From the NCBI RefSeq assembly GCF_017795745.1, contig NZ_CP059067.1, forward strand, positions 2,232,001-2,296,000: DNA of 64,000 nt, read 5' to 3'. The notes under the pieces are model-generated. The model was not told the DNA's origin, did no database searches, and saw only the letters and a program-made list of their open reading frames with translations. Below are positions 48,400 to 57,013 of the stretch, in pieces. Numbering within the stretch: the stretch's first letter is position 1; the number at the start of each line of letters is the position of its first letter. Origin of the DNA: Rhizobacter sp. AJA081-3 (GTDB taxonomy: Bacteria; Pseudomonadota; Gammaproteobacteria; Burkholderiales; Burkholderiaceae_C). Both the position numbers and the translations under genes were made by a program.

Positions 48400-50175
48400 T
48401 CACAGGTCCTCGGAGCCCAGCAGCATCTCCGAGATGCCCTTGCCCGCCTTGACCATCGGCCAGACGTTCTCGGTCGGATCGGTGCGCACGTCAAGGAACA
48501 CCGTGCGGTCCTTCAGCTTGATGGCCTCGCGCAGCGCCGGCTCGACGTCACCCGGCTTCTCGATCTTCAGTCCGACGTGACCATAGGCCTCGGCCAGCTT
48601 CACGAAGTCGGGCAGCGCATCCATGTAGCTGTGCGAGTAGCGGCCCTGGTAGTCCAGTTCCTGCCACTGCCGCACCATGCCGAGGTAGCGGTTGTTCAGC
48701 GAGATGATCTTGACCGGCGTCTTGTACTGCAGGCAGGTCGAGAGCTCCTGGATGCACATCTGGATCGAGCCTTCGCCGGTGATGCAGAAGACGTCCGAAT
48801 CCGGCTTGGCGAGCTTGATGCCCATCGCGTAGGGCAGGCCCACGCCCATCGTACCCAGGCCGCCGGAGTTGATCCAGCGGCGCGGCTCGTCGAAGCGGTA
48901 GTACTGAGCCGCCCACATCTGGTGCTGGCCGACGTCCGAAGTGATGTAGCAGTCGCTGTCCTTCGTCAGCTCCCAGAGCTTGTCGACCACGTACTGCGGC
49001 TTGATGACCTCGGTGCTGTTCTTGTACTTCAGGCACTCGCGCTTGCGCCACTCGTTGATCTGGCCCCACCACGCCGACAGCGACTGCACGTCGGGTTTGG
49101 CCTGCGCTTCCTTGATCTGTGCGATCAGTTCCTGCAGCACGTCCTTCACGTCGCCGACGATCGGGATGTCGACCTTCACGCGCTTGGAGATCGACGACGG
49201 GTCGATGTCGATGTGCACGATCTTGCGCTGCACCGAGGCGAAGTGCGCCGGGTTGCCGATCACTCGGTCGTCGAAGCGCGCACCGACAGCCAACAGGACG
49301 TCGCAGTTCTGCATCGTCATGTTGGCTTCGTAGGTGCCGTGCATGCCGAGCATGCCGAGGAACTTGGGGTCGCTGGAAGGGAACGCGCCCAGACCCATCA
49401 GCGTGTTCGTGCACGGATAGCCGAGCATGTTGACCAGCTCGCGCAGTTCAGCCGAGGCGTTGCCCAGGATCACGCCGCCGCCGGTGTAGATGTAAGGACG
49501 CTTGGCCGCCAGAAGCAACTGAACCGCCTTGCGGATCTGCCCGCCGTGGCCCTTGCGCACCGGGTTGTAGGAGCGCATCTCGACCGTGGCCGGGTAGTGG
49601 AAGGGCGTGGTCTTCAGCGACACGTCCTTCGGGATGTCCACCACCACCGGGCCGGGGCGGCCGGTGCGGGCGATGTGGAAGGCCTTCTTGAGCGTCATCG
49701 CCAGGTCGCGCACGTCCTTGACCAGGAAGTTGTGCTTGACGATCGGCCGCGTGATGCCGACGGTGTCACATTCCTGGAAGGCATCGAGGCCGATCGCCGG
49801 CGTCGGCACCTGCCCGGTGATGATGACCATCGGGATCGAGTCCATGTAGGCCGTCGCAATGCCGGTCACGGCATTGGTGACGCCCGGGCCCGAGGTGACG
49901 AGCGCCACGCCGACGTCGCCGGTGGCGCGGGCATAGCCGTCGGCGGCGTGGATGGCGGCCTGCTCGTGGCGCACCAGCACGTGCTCGATGGTGTTCTGCT
50001 TGTACAACGCGTCGTAGATGTACAGCACGGCTCCGCCGGGGTAGCCCCAGAGGAACTTGACGTTCTCGGCCTGCAGGCAGCGGACCAGGATTTCCGAACC
50101 GTTCGGGTCGGCGTGGGGGGGAGTTTGCGGTTGTGCCGAAGCGGCACGCTTGACTTCCGCGGCAGACATATCCAT
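48400..50175 (-). CDS. ilvB: Acetolactate synthase large (catalytic) subunit
   Basis: Thiamine-diphosphate enzyme that makes acetolactate or acetohydroxybutyrate, the first common step of branched-chain amino-acid synthesis. The 591 residues show [23 protein letters not shown] near 30, [19 protein letters not shown] (catalytic Glu) near 70, and the cofactor motif [14 protein letters not shown] near 465. The ATG at 50175 has AAGG 6 bases upstream; MSAAEV two codons later is an alternative. First gene of ilvBHC, preceded by a leader with a terminator. Confidence 0.97.
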   Translation of the reverse strand: MDMSAAEVKRAASAQPQTPPHADPNGSEILVRCLQAENVKFLWGYPGGAVLYIYDALYKQNTIEHVLVRHEQAAIHAADGYARATGDVGVALVTSGPGVTNAVTGIATAYMDSIPMVIITGQVPTPAIGLDAFQECDTVGITRPIVKHNFLVKDVRDLAMTLKKAFHIARTGRPGPVVVDIPKDVSLKTTPFHYPATVEMRSYNPVRKGHGGQIRKAVQLLLAAKRPYIYTGGGVILGNASAELRELVNMLGYPCTNTLMGLGAFPSSDPKFLGMLGMHGTYEANMTMQNCDVLLAVGARFDDRVIGNPAHFASVQRKIVHIDIDPSSISKRVKVDIPIVGDVKDVLQELIAQIKEAQAKPDVQSLSAWWGQINEWRKRECLKYKNSTEVIKPQYVVDKLWELTKDSDCYITSDVGQHQMWAAQYYRFDEPRRWINSGGLGTMGVGLPYAMGIKLAKPDSDVFCITGEGSIQMCIQELSTCLQYKTPVKIISLNNRYLGMVRQWQELDYQGRYSHSYMDALPDFVKLAEAYGHVGLKIEKPGDVEPALREAIKLKDRTVFLDVRTDPTENVWPMVKAGKGISEMLLGSEDL

Positions 50176-50261
50176 GTTGAACCTTTGTGATTTTCTCTAA
50201 CGAAAAACCATCGGTGCACCTCTCCGCGTCCTCATGAGACGGGTGTGGTGCCTGCGCGATC

Positions 50262-50296
50262 AAAAAACGAGGCGTCCGGGTCGGACGTCCAGCCTC
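50262..50296 (-). terminator. Terminator in the ilvB leader (possible attenuator)
   Basis: Minus strand: GAGGC plus GTCCG pair with CGGAC plus GCCTC (5-base bulge TGGAC), followed by GTTTTTTG. It lies 87 bases before ilvB. The terminator loop sequence GACCC can instead pair with GGGTC just upstream (near 50297-50302), so two exclusive structures exist. No Ile/Val/Leu-rich leader ORF is evident. Confidence 0.65.
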
Positions 50297-50308
50297 TGAC
50301 CCAGCTGT

Positions 50309-50342
50309 TGTGCAAAGCAGCATTATGACACCTGTTTGCACA
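50309..50342. promoter_or_regulatory. Inverted repeat flanking the likely ilvB -10 box
   Basis: TGTGCAAA (50309-50316) and TTTGCACA (50335-50342) are perfect inverted arms separated by 18 bases. Between them lies CATAAT on the minus strand (50322-50327), a -10 candidate for ilvB. A repressor dimer or LysR-type site is possible. The divergent sigma-factor gene starts at 50428. Confidence 0.5.
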
Positions 50343-50427
50343 TTGATCTTTCACGAGGCCGTCCCAATGCGGTGCGATGACATAATCCGCGCCGTCTCCC
50401 CGGGCCTCTTTCCGAGGCGCCCCTGCC

Positions 50428-50994
50428 TTGGCATCCGACAAAGAACTCTCCGACTTCCTCAAGAGCGTCGAGAAGCGCGCCTTCAAGCGCGTGGCCTATG
50501 CCGTTCGAGACGACGATGCGGCCCTCGACATCGTCCAGGACTCGATGATCCGCCTGGCAGAGAAGTACGTCGACCGCCCCCCGGCCGAACTGCCCCTGCT
50601 GTTCCAGCGCATCCTGTCCAACGCGACGATGGACTGGTTTCGCCGCCAGAAGGTGCGCAATGCCCATGTGCGGAATTTCTCGGATTTCGAATCCTCCGAC
50701 GAGGACGGCGACTTCAATATCCTGGAGACGCTGGAGGCCCTGGACAGTTCCGCCGGAACCGAGAGCGCGGCAGATTCGGTGTCACGGGCCCAGATCCTGC
50801 TCGTGATCGAGTCAGAGGTTTCGCAGTTGCCAGGCCGTCAACGGGAAGCGTTCACACTGCGTTACTGGGAGGAACTCGATGTCGCCGAAACCGCTCAGGT
50901 GATGGGTTGTTCGGAGGGAAGCGTCAAGACACACTGCTCCAGAGCAGTGCATGCCTTGGCCAAAGCCCTGAAGGCAAAGGGAATAGCACCGTGA
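50428..50994 (+). CDS. RNA polymerase sigma factor, sigma-70/ECF type
   Basis: A 188-residue sigma factor with region 2 (LSDFLKSVEKRAFKRVAYAVRDDDAALDIVQDSMIRLAE, residues 8-46, and TMDWFRRQK) and region 4 (LPGRQREAFTLRYWEELDVAETAQVMGCSEGSVKTHCSRAVHAL, 133-176), linked by an acidic segment. No region 1 or 3, so it is ECF-like. It starts with TTG at 50428, GAGG about 10 bases before. Its stop overlaps the next gene by GTGA. Promoter targets unknown. Confidence 0.88.
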   Translation: MASDKELSDFLKSVEKRAFKRVAYAVRDDDAALDIVQDSMIRLAEKYVDRPPAELPLLFQRILSNATMDWFRRQKVRNAHVRNFSDFESSDEDGDFNILETLEALDSSAGTESAADSVSRAQILLVIESEVSQLPGRQREAFTLRYWEELDVAETAQVMGCSEGSVKTHCSRAVHALAKALKAKGIAP

Positions 50995-51428
50995 AGAACT
51001 CGAACGCCACCATTTATCAGTCAGGTCAGGACGCTCTCGAAGCTCGCATCGCCTACCGGATCGCCGCCCGGCTGAACGAACACGCCGAAACCGTCGACAC
51101 CGACATCTCCGAGCGCCTGCGCTTCGCGCGCGAGAAGGCGCTCGAGAAGGCTCAGGCCGCGCGCAAAGCTGAAGCGGCCCATGTGGTTTCGGGCGGGACT
51201 GTCGCTGCGGCGGTGCTGGGCGGCGGCAACGGGTGGTGGGTGAAACTCGGCTCGGCATTGCCGTTGGTGGCGCTGGCCGCTGGCCTGATGGTGATCCAGC
51301 ACCTGCACACGCAGGCACAGATCTCCGTGGCCGCCGAGATCGATGCCGAACTGCTGGCCGACGACCTGCCCCCGGCTGCCTACAGCGACGAGGGATTCGT
51401 CGAATTCCTCAAGACCCCGCGCGACTGA
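50991..51428 (+). CDS. DUF3619 single-span membrane protein, possible anti-sigma factor
   Basis: A 145-residue protein matching DUF3619 in context and pattern. The first about 80 residues are helical and charged (ERLRFAREKALEKAQAARKAEAAH), then one membrane span at about 84-103 (VKLGSALPLVALAAGLMVIQ), then an acidic C-terminal part. Positive residues before the span predict N-in/C-out. The GTG start overlaps the sigma-factor stop. This layout is that of many anti-sigma factors, but no such role is established for the family as far as I know. Confidence 0.8.
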   Translation: MKNSNATIYQSGQDALEARIAYRIAARLNEHAETVDTDISERLRFAREKALEKAQAARKAEAAHVVSGGTVAAAVLGGGNGWWVKLGSALPLVALAAGLMVIQHLHTQAQISVAAEIDAELLADDLPPAAYSDEGFVEFLKTPRD

Positions 51429-51437
51429 GGGCGTGCC

Positions 51438-52241
51438 ATGAGCTTTGGCATCCCCTCGAGTGCGCTGTGCCGCATCGCCGCTGTCGCCTTGTGCTGCCTG
51501 GCACTAGCGCCCGCCGTTCGTGCCCAGGCGAACCCGGCGGGCAAGCCCGTGCTGGTCGGCGGCGCGTCGGAAAGCGGGCCGCGCTGGCAAGACTTGTCAG
51601 CAGCGCAGCGCACGTCGCTCAGGCCCCTGGAACGCGACTGGTCGACCATTGACGCCCAGAGCAAGCAGAAGTGGCTGGAGATCGCTGCGCGGTACCCGGC
51701 CATGCCCCCCGCGGAACAGCAGCGCGTGGCGGCCCGCATGTCCGAGTGGGTCAAGTTGTCGCCGGCGCAACGTGGCCAGGCGCGCATGAACTACCAGGAA
51801 GCCCGCCAGGTCACCAAGGAAGAACGCCAGGCACGCTGGCAGGCCTATCAGGCACTCACGCCGGAGCAGCGCGGCAAGCTGGCCGCGCGCGCCGCTCCGC
51901 CAACGTCGGCGAACGCCGCGCGCAACGGCGATGCTGCCCGCAAGTCAGCCTTGGCCCAGCGCGACGGTGTGCAAGCCAAGTCCAATCTGGTGCCCAACAC
52001 ATCCTACGCGGCGCCGCCCAGGGCGGTCGGCCCGACCGTGGTTCAGGCCCAGCCCGGAGCAACGACATCTTTGATCTCCAAGCGGCCTGCGCCGCCGCCG
52101 CATCAGCAGCCTGGCCTGCCGAAGATCGCGGCGACTCCGGGATTCGTCGACAAGGCAACCCTGCTGCCACAGCGCGGCCCGCAAGGTGCCGCGGCAGCCG
52201 CGACACTCGCGCCAGCGACGACACCGACACCGAAGCGGTGA
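51438..52241 (+). CDS. DUF3106 periplasmic protein
   Basis: A 267-residue exported protein of the DUF3106 type. Signal peptide at residues 1-31 (cleavage after AVRAQA). Residues 45-155 are helical with repeated LSPAQR/LTPEQR motifs (LSAAQRTSLRPLERDW, KLSPAQRGQARMNYQEAR, LTPEQRGKLAARAA), reminiscent of Spy/CpxP-like periplasmic sensors. The rest is Ala/Pro-rich and disordered. Third gene of the sigma-factor operon. Confidence 0.8.
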   Translation: MSFGIPSSALCRIAAVALCCLALAPAVRAQANPAGKPVLVGGASESGPRWQDLSAAQRTSLRPLERDWSTIDAQSKQKWLEIAARYPAMPPAEQQRVAARMSEWVKLSPAQRGQARMNYQEARQVTKEERQARWQAYQALTPEQRGKLAARAAPPTSANAARNGDAARKSALAQRDGVQAKSNLVPNTSYAAPPRAVGPTVVQAQPGATTSLISKRPAPPPHQQPGLPKIAATPGFVDKATLLPQRGPQGAAAAATLAPATTPTPKR

Positions 52242-52765
52242 GTTCCTTACCGGTGACGGACGGCTTGACGCCCCTGCAGGCGCCCGGTCTGTGGCGGCGG
52301 ATGGCCTGCTTCCTCTACGAAGGCGTGCTGCTTTTCGGGGTGCTGATGATCTCGGGCTACCTCTTCTCGAGCCTCACCCAGCAGCGGCATGCCCTTGTCG
52401 GGCGACATGCGCTGCAAGCCTTCCTCTTCGTCGTGCTGGGCATCTACTTCGTGTGGTTCTGGTCGCGCGGCGGGCAGACCGTGGCCATGAAGGCCTGGCA
52501 CATCCGGCTGGTCGACCAACACGGCCAACCCGTCACGCAATTGCGCGCTCTGGGCCGCTACCTGCTCAGTTGGCTGTGGTTCGTGCCTGCGCTGTTGGCG
52601 CTGTGGCTGGGCGGACTCCACGGCGGCGCTGCGATCGGCAGTGTGCTGATCACCGGCGTGATCGTCTACGCGATGCTCGCGTTGCTGCATCCGCAGCGGC
52701 AGTTCTGGCACGACGCCGCCTGTGGAACCCGCCTGATGCACTGGAAGGCGGCGGACCGACGCTGA
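52238..52765 (+). CDS. RDD-family membrane protein
   Basis: A 175-residue integral membrane protein with about four spans. RDD-domain features are LWRRMACFLYEGVLLFGVL at the N terminus, VAMKAWHIRLVDQHGQPVT in the middle and FWHDAACGTRLMHW at the end. It starts with GTG at 52238 overlapping the DUF3106 stop (GTGA), so it belongs to the sigma-factor operon. Function unknown. Confidence 0.83.
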   Translation: MSSLPVTDGLTPLQAPGLWRRMACFLYEGVLLFGVLMISGYLFSSLTQQRHALVGRHALQAFLFVVLGIYFVWFWSRGGQTVAMKAWHIRLVDQHGQPVTQLRALGRYLLSWLWFVPALLALWLGGLHGGAAIGSVLITGVIVYAMLALLHPQRQFWHDAACGTRLMHWKAADRR

Positions 52766-52787
52766 TCACGAGGCAGAATCCGCCTCC

Positions 52788-53174
52788 ATGACCAATCCGC
52801 ACAAGGGCCGCACCGGCGTCGAGCGCATCGTTCGAGCCACCGGCTACTCGATCGAGGGCCTGGCGACGGCCTACCGCGGCGAAAGCGCCTTTCGCCAGGA
52901 AACCTGGCTGGCCGTGCTGCTGATTCCGCTGTCGTTCTGGCTTGGCCGCAACTGGGTCGAGGTGGCCCTGCTGGCCGGCTCGGTCATGCTGGTGCTCGTC
53001 GTCGAACTGCTCAACTCGGGCATCGAGTCAGCGATCGACCGAGTCTCCTTCGAGATGCACGACCTTTCCAAGCGCGCCAAGGACCTGGCCAGCGCGGCCG
53101 TGTTCCTGTCGCTGCTGTTGTGTGCGGGCATCTGGCTGGCCGCGTTGTGGCAGCGTTTCGGGGCCGCGACATGA
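52788..53174 (+). CDS. dgkA: Diacylglycerol kinase
   Basis: Small trimeric inner-membrane kinase that recycles diacylglycerol to phosphatidic acid. The 128 residues have three spans, the catalytic VELLNSGIESAIDRV signature (near 71-85) and the SKRAKDLASAAVF segment. Full length. The LOG gene overlaps its stop (ATGA). Confidence 0.96.
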   Translation: MTNPHKGRTGVERIVRATGYSIEGLATAYRGESAFRQETWLAVLLIPLSFWLGRNWVEVALLAGSVMLVLVVELLNSGIESAIDRVSFEMHDLSKRAKDLASAAVFLSLLLCAGIWLAALWQRFGAAT

Positions 53175-53758
53175 GCGGCCGCGTCTCGCTGTGCATCTAT
53201 TGCGGCTCGCGCACGGGTGACAACGCGGCCTACGAGGCCGCGGCGACAACCGTCGGCACGGCCATCGGCTGCCGCGGCTGGCGGCTGGTCTACGGCGGCG
53301 GCCGAGCCGGGCTGATGGGCCGCGTGGCCGACGCCGCGCTGGCCGCCGGCGCGCAGGTGCTTGGTGTGATCCCCCGCTCGCTCATGGAGCGCGAAGTCGG
53401 TCATCGGGGCCTGACCGAACTGCACGTGGTCGAAACGATGCACGAGCGCAAGCTGATGATGGCGGAACACAGCGATGCCTTCATCGCCTTGCCCGGCGGC
53501 ATCGGCACTTTTGAAGAACTGTTCGAGGTCTGGACCTGGCGCCAGCTCGGCTACCACGACAAGCCAGTCGGCCTGCTCAACGTCGACGGCTACTACGACG
53601 CCCTCCTCGACTTCATGCGCCAGACAGTCGAGCACGGCTTCGTGTCGGATCTGCAGCACGCGCTGCTGCAGGTGCAGACACAGCCGGAGGCATTGCTCGA
53701 TGCGATCGCGCGGCTCACGCCGCTGGCCACCGAGCCCGACGACTACCGGCGCATCTGA
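53171..53758 (+). CDS. LOG-family cytokinin-riboside 5'-monophosphate phosphoribohydrolase homologue
   Basis: TIGR00730/LOG protein that hydrolyses AMP or modified nucleoside monophosphates to base plus ribose phosphate. The 195 residues show GGGRAGLMG (near 45), MHERKLMMAEHSDAFIALPGGIGTFEELFEVWTWRQLG with the catalytic PGGxGTxxE motif (near 112). Cytokinin activity is known for plant LOG proteins; in this bacterium a nucleotide-salvage role is more likely. Confidence 0.9.
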   Translation: MSGRVSLCIYCGSRTGDNAAYEAAATTVGTAIGCRGWRLVYGGGRAGLMGRVADAALAAGAQVLGVIPRSLMEREVGHRGLTELHVVETMHERKLMMAEHSDAFIALPGGIGTFEELFEVWTWRQLGYHDKPVGLLNVDGYYDALLDFMRQTVEHGFVSDLQHALLQVQTQPEALLDAIARLTPLATEPDDYRRI

Positions 53759-53773
53759 GCGCCGGCAACGGCC

Positions 53774-54145
<372 letters not shown>

Positions 54146-55819
54146 TTAAGCGCGGAACTTCGACGTGATCGGGTATCTCCAGTCGCGCCCGAACGCACGG
54201 TGCGTGATGCGGATGCCCACCGGCGCCTGCCGGCGCTTGTACTCGTTGATCTTGATGAGCCGCGTGACCCGCTCCACGTCGGCCGGGTCGAAGCCGGCCG
54301 CCACGATCTGCTCGATCGATTGATCGTCTTCCATGTAGCGCTCGAGGATGGCGTCCAGCACCTCGTAGGGCGGCAGGCTATCCTGGTCCTTCTGGTCCGG
54401 CCGCAGTTCAGCCGAGGGTGGCCGGGTGATGATGCGCTCGGGGATCACCTCGCGTCCCTGAGCGTTCTTCCACACCGCCAGGCGGTAGACCAGCGTCTTG
54501 GCCACGTCCTTGATGACCGCGAAGCCGCCGGCCATGTCGCCGTACAGCGTGCAGTAGCCCGTCGCCATCTCGCTCTTGTTGCCGGTGGTCAGCACGATCG
54601 CGCCGAACTTGTTCGACAGGGCCATCAGAAGCGTGCCCCGGATGCGTGCCTGGATGTTCTCTTCGGTGGCATCTTCCGGCAGGCCGGCGAACTCCTGCGC
54701 CAGGCTGGTGCGGAAGGCGTCGAACATCGGGACGATGGAGATCTCGTCGTAGCGGACGCCCAGGCGTCGCGCCATGTCGCGCGCGTCGATCCAGGAGATG
54801 TCGGCGGTGTAAGGCGACGGCATCATCACGGCGCGCACCTTGTCGGCACCCAGCGCATCGACTGCGATGGCCAGCACCAAGGCCGAGTCGACACCACCCG
54901 ACAGGCCGATGATCGCGCCGGGGAAGCCGTTCTTGCCGAGGTAGTCGCGCACGCCGGTGACCAGCGCCGCCCAGGCCTGGGCCTCGACACACGGCACGTC
55001 TGCAATCGGGCCCGTCACGCGCTCGCCCTGGATCTCGACGATCGTCAGCGCCTCCTCGAACATCGGCGCGCGGGCGGCCACGCGGCCCTGCGCATCGAGC
55101 GCGAAGGAAGCACCATCGAACACGACTTCATCCTGCGCACCGGTCAGGTGCGAGTAGAGCAGCGGCATCCCGACATTGCGCGCGCGTTCGGCCATGCGCG
55201 CCTCGCGTTCGGCCAGCTTGCCCAGGTGGAAGGGCGACGCATTCAGCACGCACAGAACCTGTGCGCCAGCGGCCTTCGCGCTGGCCGCCGGTTCGTCGAA
55301 CCAGGCGTCCTCGCAGATCAGCACGGCGAAACGCGTGCTGCCGACCTCGAAGAGCACGGGCGACTGCGCTGCGTCGCGGCCCGAGGCGAAATAGCGCCGC
55401 TCGTCGAACACCTGGTAGTTCGGCAGTTCGCGCTTGCAGTAGGTGGCGAGGACGCGTCCCCCTGCGAGCACCGAGGCTGCGTTGTAGCGCTGCTGCACCG
55501 CCACCGACTTGGACCTAACATCCCCCCGCTCACCGAACTGATGCGGATGCCCCACCACCACGTGCAAGCCTTCGAGATCGCCCAGCGCCCGCGCGCAGCC
55601 GGCCAGCGCATCGGCACAGGCCTGCATGAAGGCCGGGCGCAGCAGCAGGTCTTCGGGTGGGTAGCCGCACAGGCTCAGTTCAGGGAACAGCACCAGCCGA
55701 GCGCCCTGCGCGTGGGCGCGCTGAGCGGATTCGACGATGCGCTGGGCGTTGCCGGCGATGTCGCCCACCGTCACGTTGATCTGCGCGAGGGCCACCTTCA
55801 CCGTGGGCTGGGCTGACAT
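54146..55819 (-). CDS. nadE: Glutamine-dependent NAD+ synthetase
   Basis: Final step of NAD synthesis. The 557 residues join an N-terminal nitrilase-type glutaminase (catalytic Glu in LFPELSLCGYP, Lys in YCKRELPNY, Cys in LICEDAWF) to a C-terminal synthetase domain with the ATP loop IIGLSGGVDSALVLAIA near 290. The ATG at 55819 abuts the ATG of the divergent DUF482 gene with no gap. glnB follows downstream. Confidence 0.97.
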   Translation of the reverse strand: MSAQPTVKVALAQINVTVGDIAGNAQRIVESAQRAHAQGARLVLFPELSLCGYPPEDLLLRPAFMQACADALAGCARALGDLEGLHVVVGHPHQFGERGDVRSKSVAVQQRYNAASVLAGGRVLATYCKRELPNYQVFDERRYFASGRDAAQSPVLFEVGSTRFAVLICEDAWFDEPAASAKAAGAQVLCVLNASPFHLGKLAEREARMAERARNVGMPLLYSHLTGAQDEVVFDGASFALDAQGRVAARAPMFEEALTIVEIQGERVTGPIADVPCVEAQAWAALVTGVRDYLGKNGFPGAIIGLSGGVDSALVLAIAVDALGADKVRAVMMPSPYTADISWIDARDMARRLGVRYDEISIVPMFDAFRTSLAQEFAGLPEDATEENIQARIRGTLLMALSNKFGAIVLTTGNKSEMATGYCTLYGDMAGGFAVIKDVAKTLVYRLAVWKNAQGREVIPERIITRPPSAELRPDQKDQDSLPPYEVLDAILERYMEDDQSIEQIVAAGFDPADVERVTRLIKINEYKRRQAPVGIRITHRAFGRDWRYPITSKFRA

Positions 55820-57013
55820 ATGAGCAAGGTTTCGCAGGTGGATTCAGGCCTCGACGAGGGCTCGAAAGATTATGTCATCCGGGTGCAAGACAACCCGGCG
55901 CAGATCGACGCGGCCGCCTGGAACGCCTTGCTCGAAGGCCAGGGCAGCGCCACGCCCTTCATGCGCCACGAGTACCTCTCGGCGCTGCACGTCTCCGGCA
56001 GTGCGAACGCGGCCACCGGATGGCGGCCACGCTTCATCTCAGTGTGGCGCGGCGAAGAGCTCGTTGCCGCCTGCCCGCTGTACCTGAAGGAACATTCCTA
56101 CGGCGAGTACGTGTTCGACTGGGCCTGGGCCGATGCCTATCAGCGCCACGGCCTCGCGTACTACCCGAAGCTGCTCGACGCCGTGCCCTTCACGCCGGTG
56201 CCGGGCTGTCGGCTGCTGGCGCGCAGCTTGTCCGACCGTCGCCTGCTGTTGCGCGCGATGCGCCAACTCGCCGTTCAGGACGGCCTGTCGTCGGCGCACC
56301 TGCTCTTCATCGACGAAGCCGACCGCGAGGCCGCGCTGGCCGAGGGCTGGATGCTGCGCAGCAACGTGCAATTCCACTGGACCAACCCGCCCGACGCGCC
56401 CTACCCCGACTTCGCTGCGTTCCTGGCGTGTCTTCAGCGCGAGAAGCGCAAGAAGATCCAGCAGGAGAGGCGCCGCGTCGCCGAGGCCGGCATCCGCTTC
56501 GACACGCTCGAAGGCGACGCGATCACGCACGCCGACTGGGACTTCTTCTACCGCTGCTACACCCTCACCTACCGCGCGCACCACTCGACGCCCTACCTGA
56601 CCCGCGACTTCTTCGGCTGCATGGCGGCGACGATGGCGCGCCACTGGGTCATGTTCGTGGCCCGGCGCGGCGACGAAGCGATCGCCGCCTCGTTGATCGC
56701 CGTCGATCCCGATCGCGGCGTCGCGTTCGGCCGCTACTGGGGCTGCATCGAGCAGGTCCCCTGCCTGCACTTCGAGGCCTGCTACTACCAACCGCTGCAG
56801 TGGTGCATCGCCCGGAACTACAGCCGCTTCGAAGGCGGCGCGCAAGGCGAGCACAAGATGGCGCGCGGCCTGCTGCCGGTGCAGACGCATTCCGCGCACT
56901 GGCTCGCCCACCCGCAGTTCGCGCAGGCGGTGGCCGACTTCCTGGCGCGCGAAGGCGCCGGCGTCGAGGACTACCTCGACGAGCTGAACGAGCGCCGGCC
57001 GTTCAAGGCTTGA
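55820..57013 (+). CDS. DUF482/FemAB-like GNAT family protein
   Basis: A 397-residue protein of the DUF482 (PF04339, FemAB-like peptidoglycan biosynthesis) type: MRHEYLSALHVSGSA near 48, YGEYVFDWAWADAYQRHGLAYYPKL near 95, REKRKKIQQERRRVAEAGI near 210, and FGRYWGCIEQVPCLHFEACYYQPLQWCI near 300. Acts possibly as an acyl or aminoacyl transferase; unproven. The start at 55820 is back-to-back with nadE; a GTG at 55883 (VQDNPAQIDAA) is a credible shorter start. It ends inside the convergent M16 gene by 11 bases. Confidence 0.87.
   Translation: MSKVSQVDSGLDEGSKDYVIRVQDNPAQIDAAAWNALLEGQGSATPFMRHEYLSALHVSGSANAATGWRPRFISVWRGEELVAACPLYLKEHSYGEYVFDWAWADAYQRHGLAYYPKLLDAVPFTPVPGCRLLARSLSDRRLLLRAMRQLAVQDGLSSAHLLFIDEADREAALAEGWMLRSNVQFHWTNPPDAPYPDFAAFLACLQREKRKKIQQERRRVAEAGIRFDTLEGDAITHADWDFFYRCYTLTYRAHHSTPYLTRDFFGCMAATMARHWVMFVARRGDEAIAASLIAVDPDRGVAFGRYWGCIEQVPCLHFEACYYQPLQWCIARNYSRFEGGAQGEHKMARGLLPVQTHSAHWLAHPQFAQAVADFLAREGAGVEDYLDELNERRPFKA

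Noticed and set aside
49766-50341. An ORF starting in the ilvB leader (MLLCTTAGSEAG) as a leader peptide
   Set aside because: It has no stop before or near the terminator, reads on into ilvB out of frame, and is not rich in Ile, Val or Leu.
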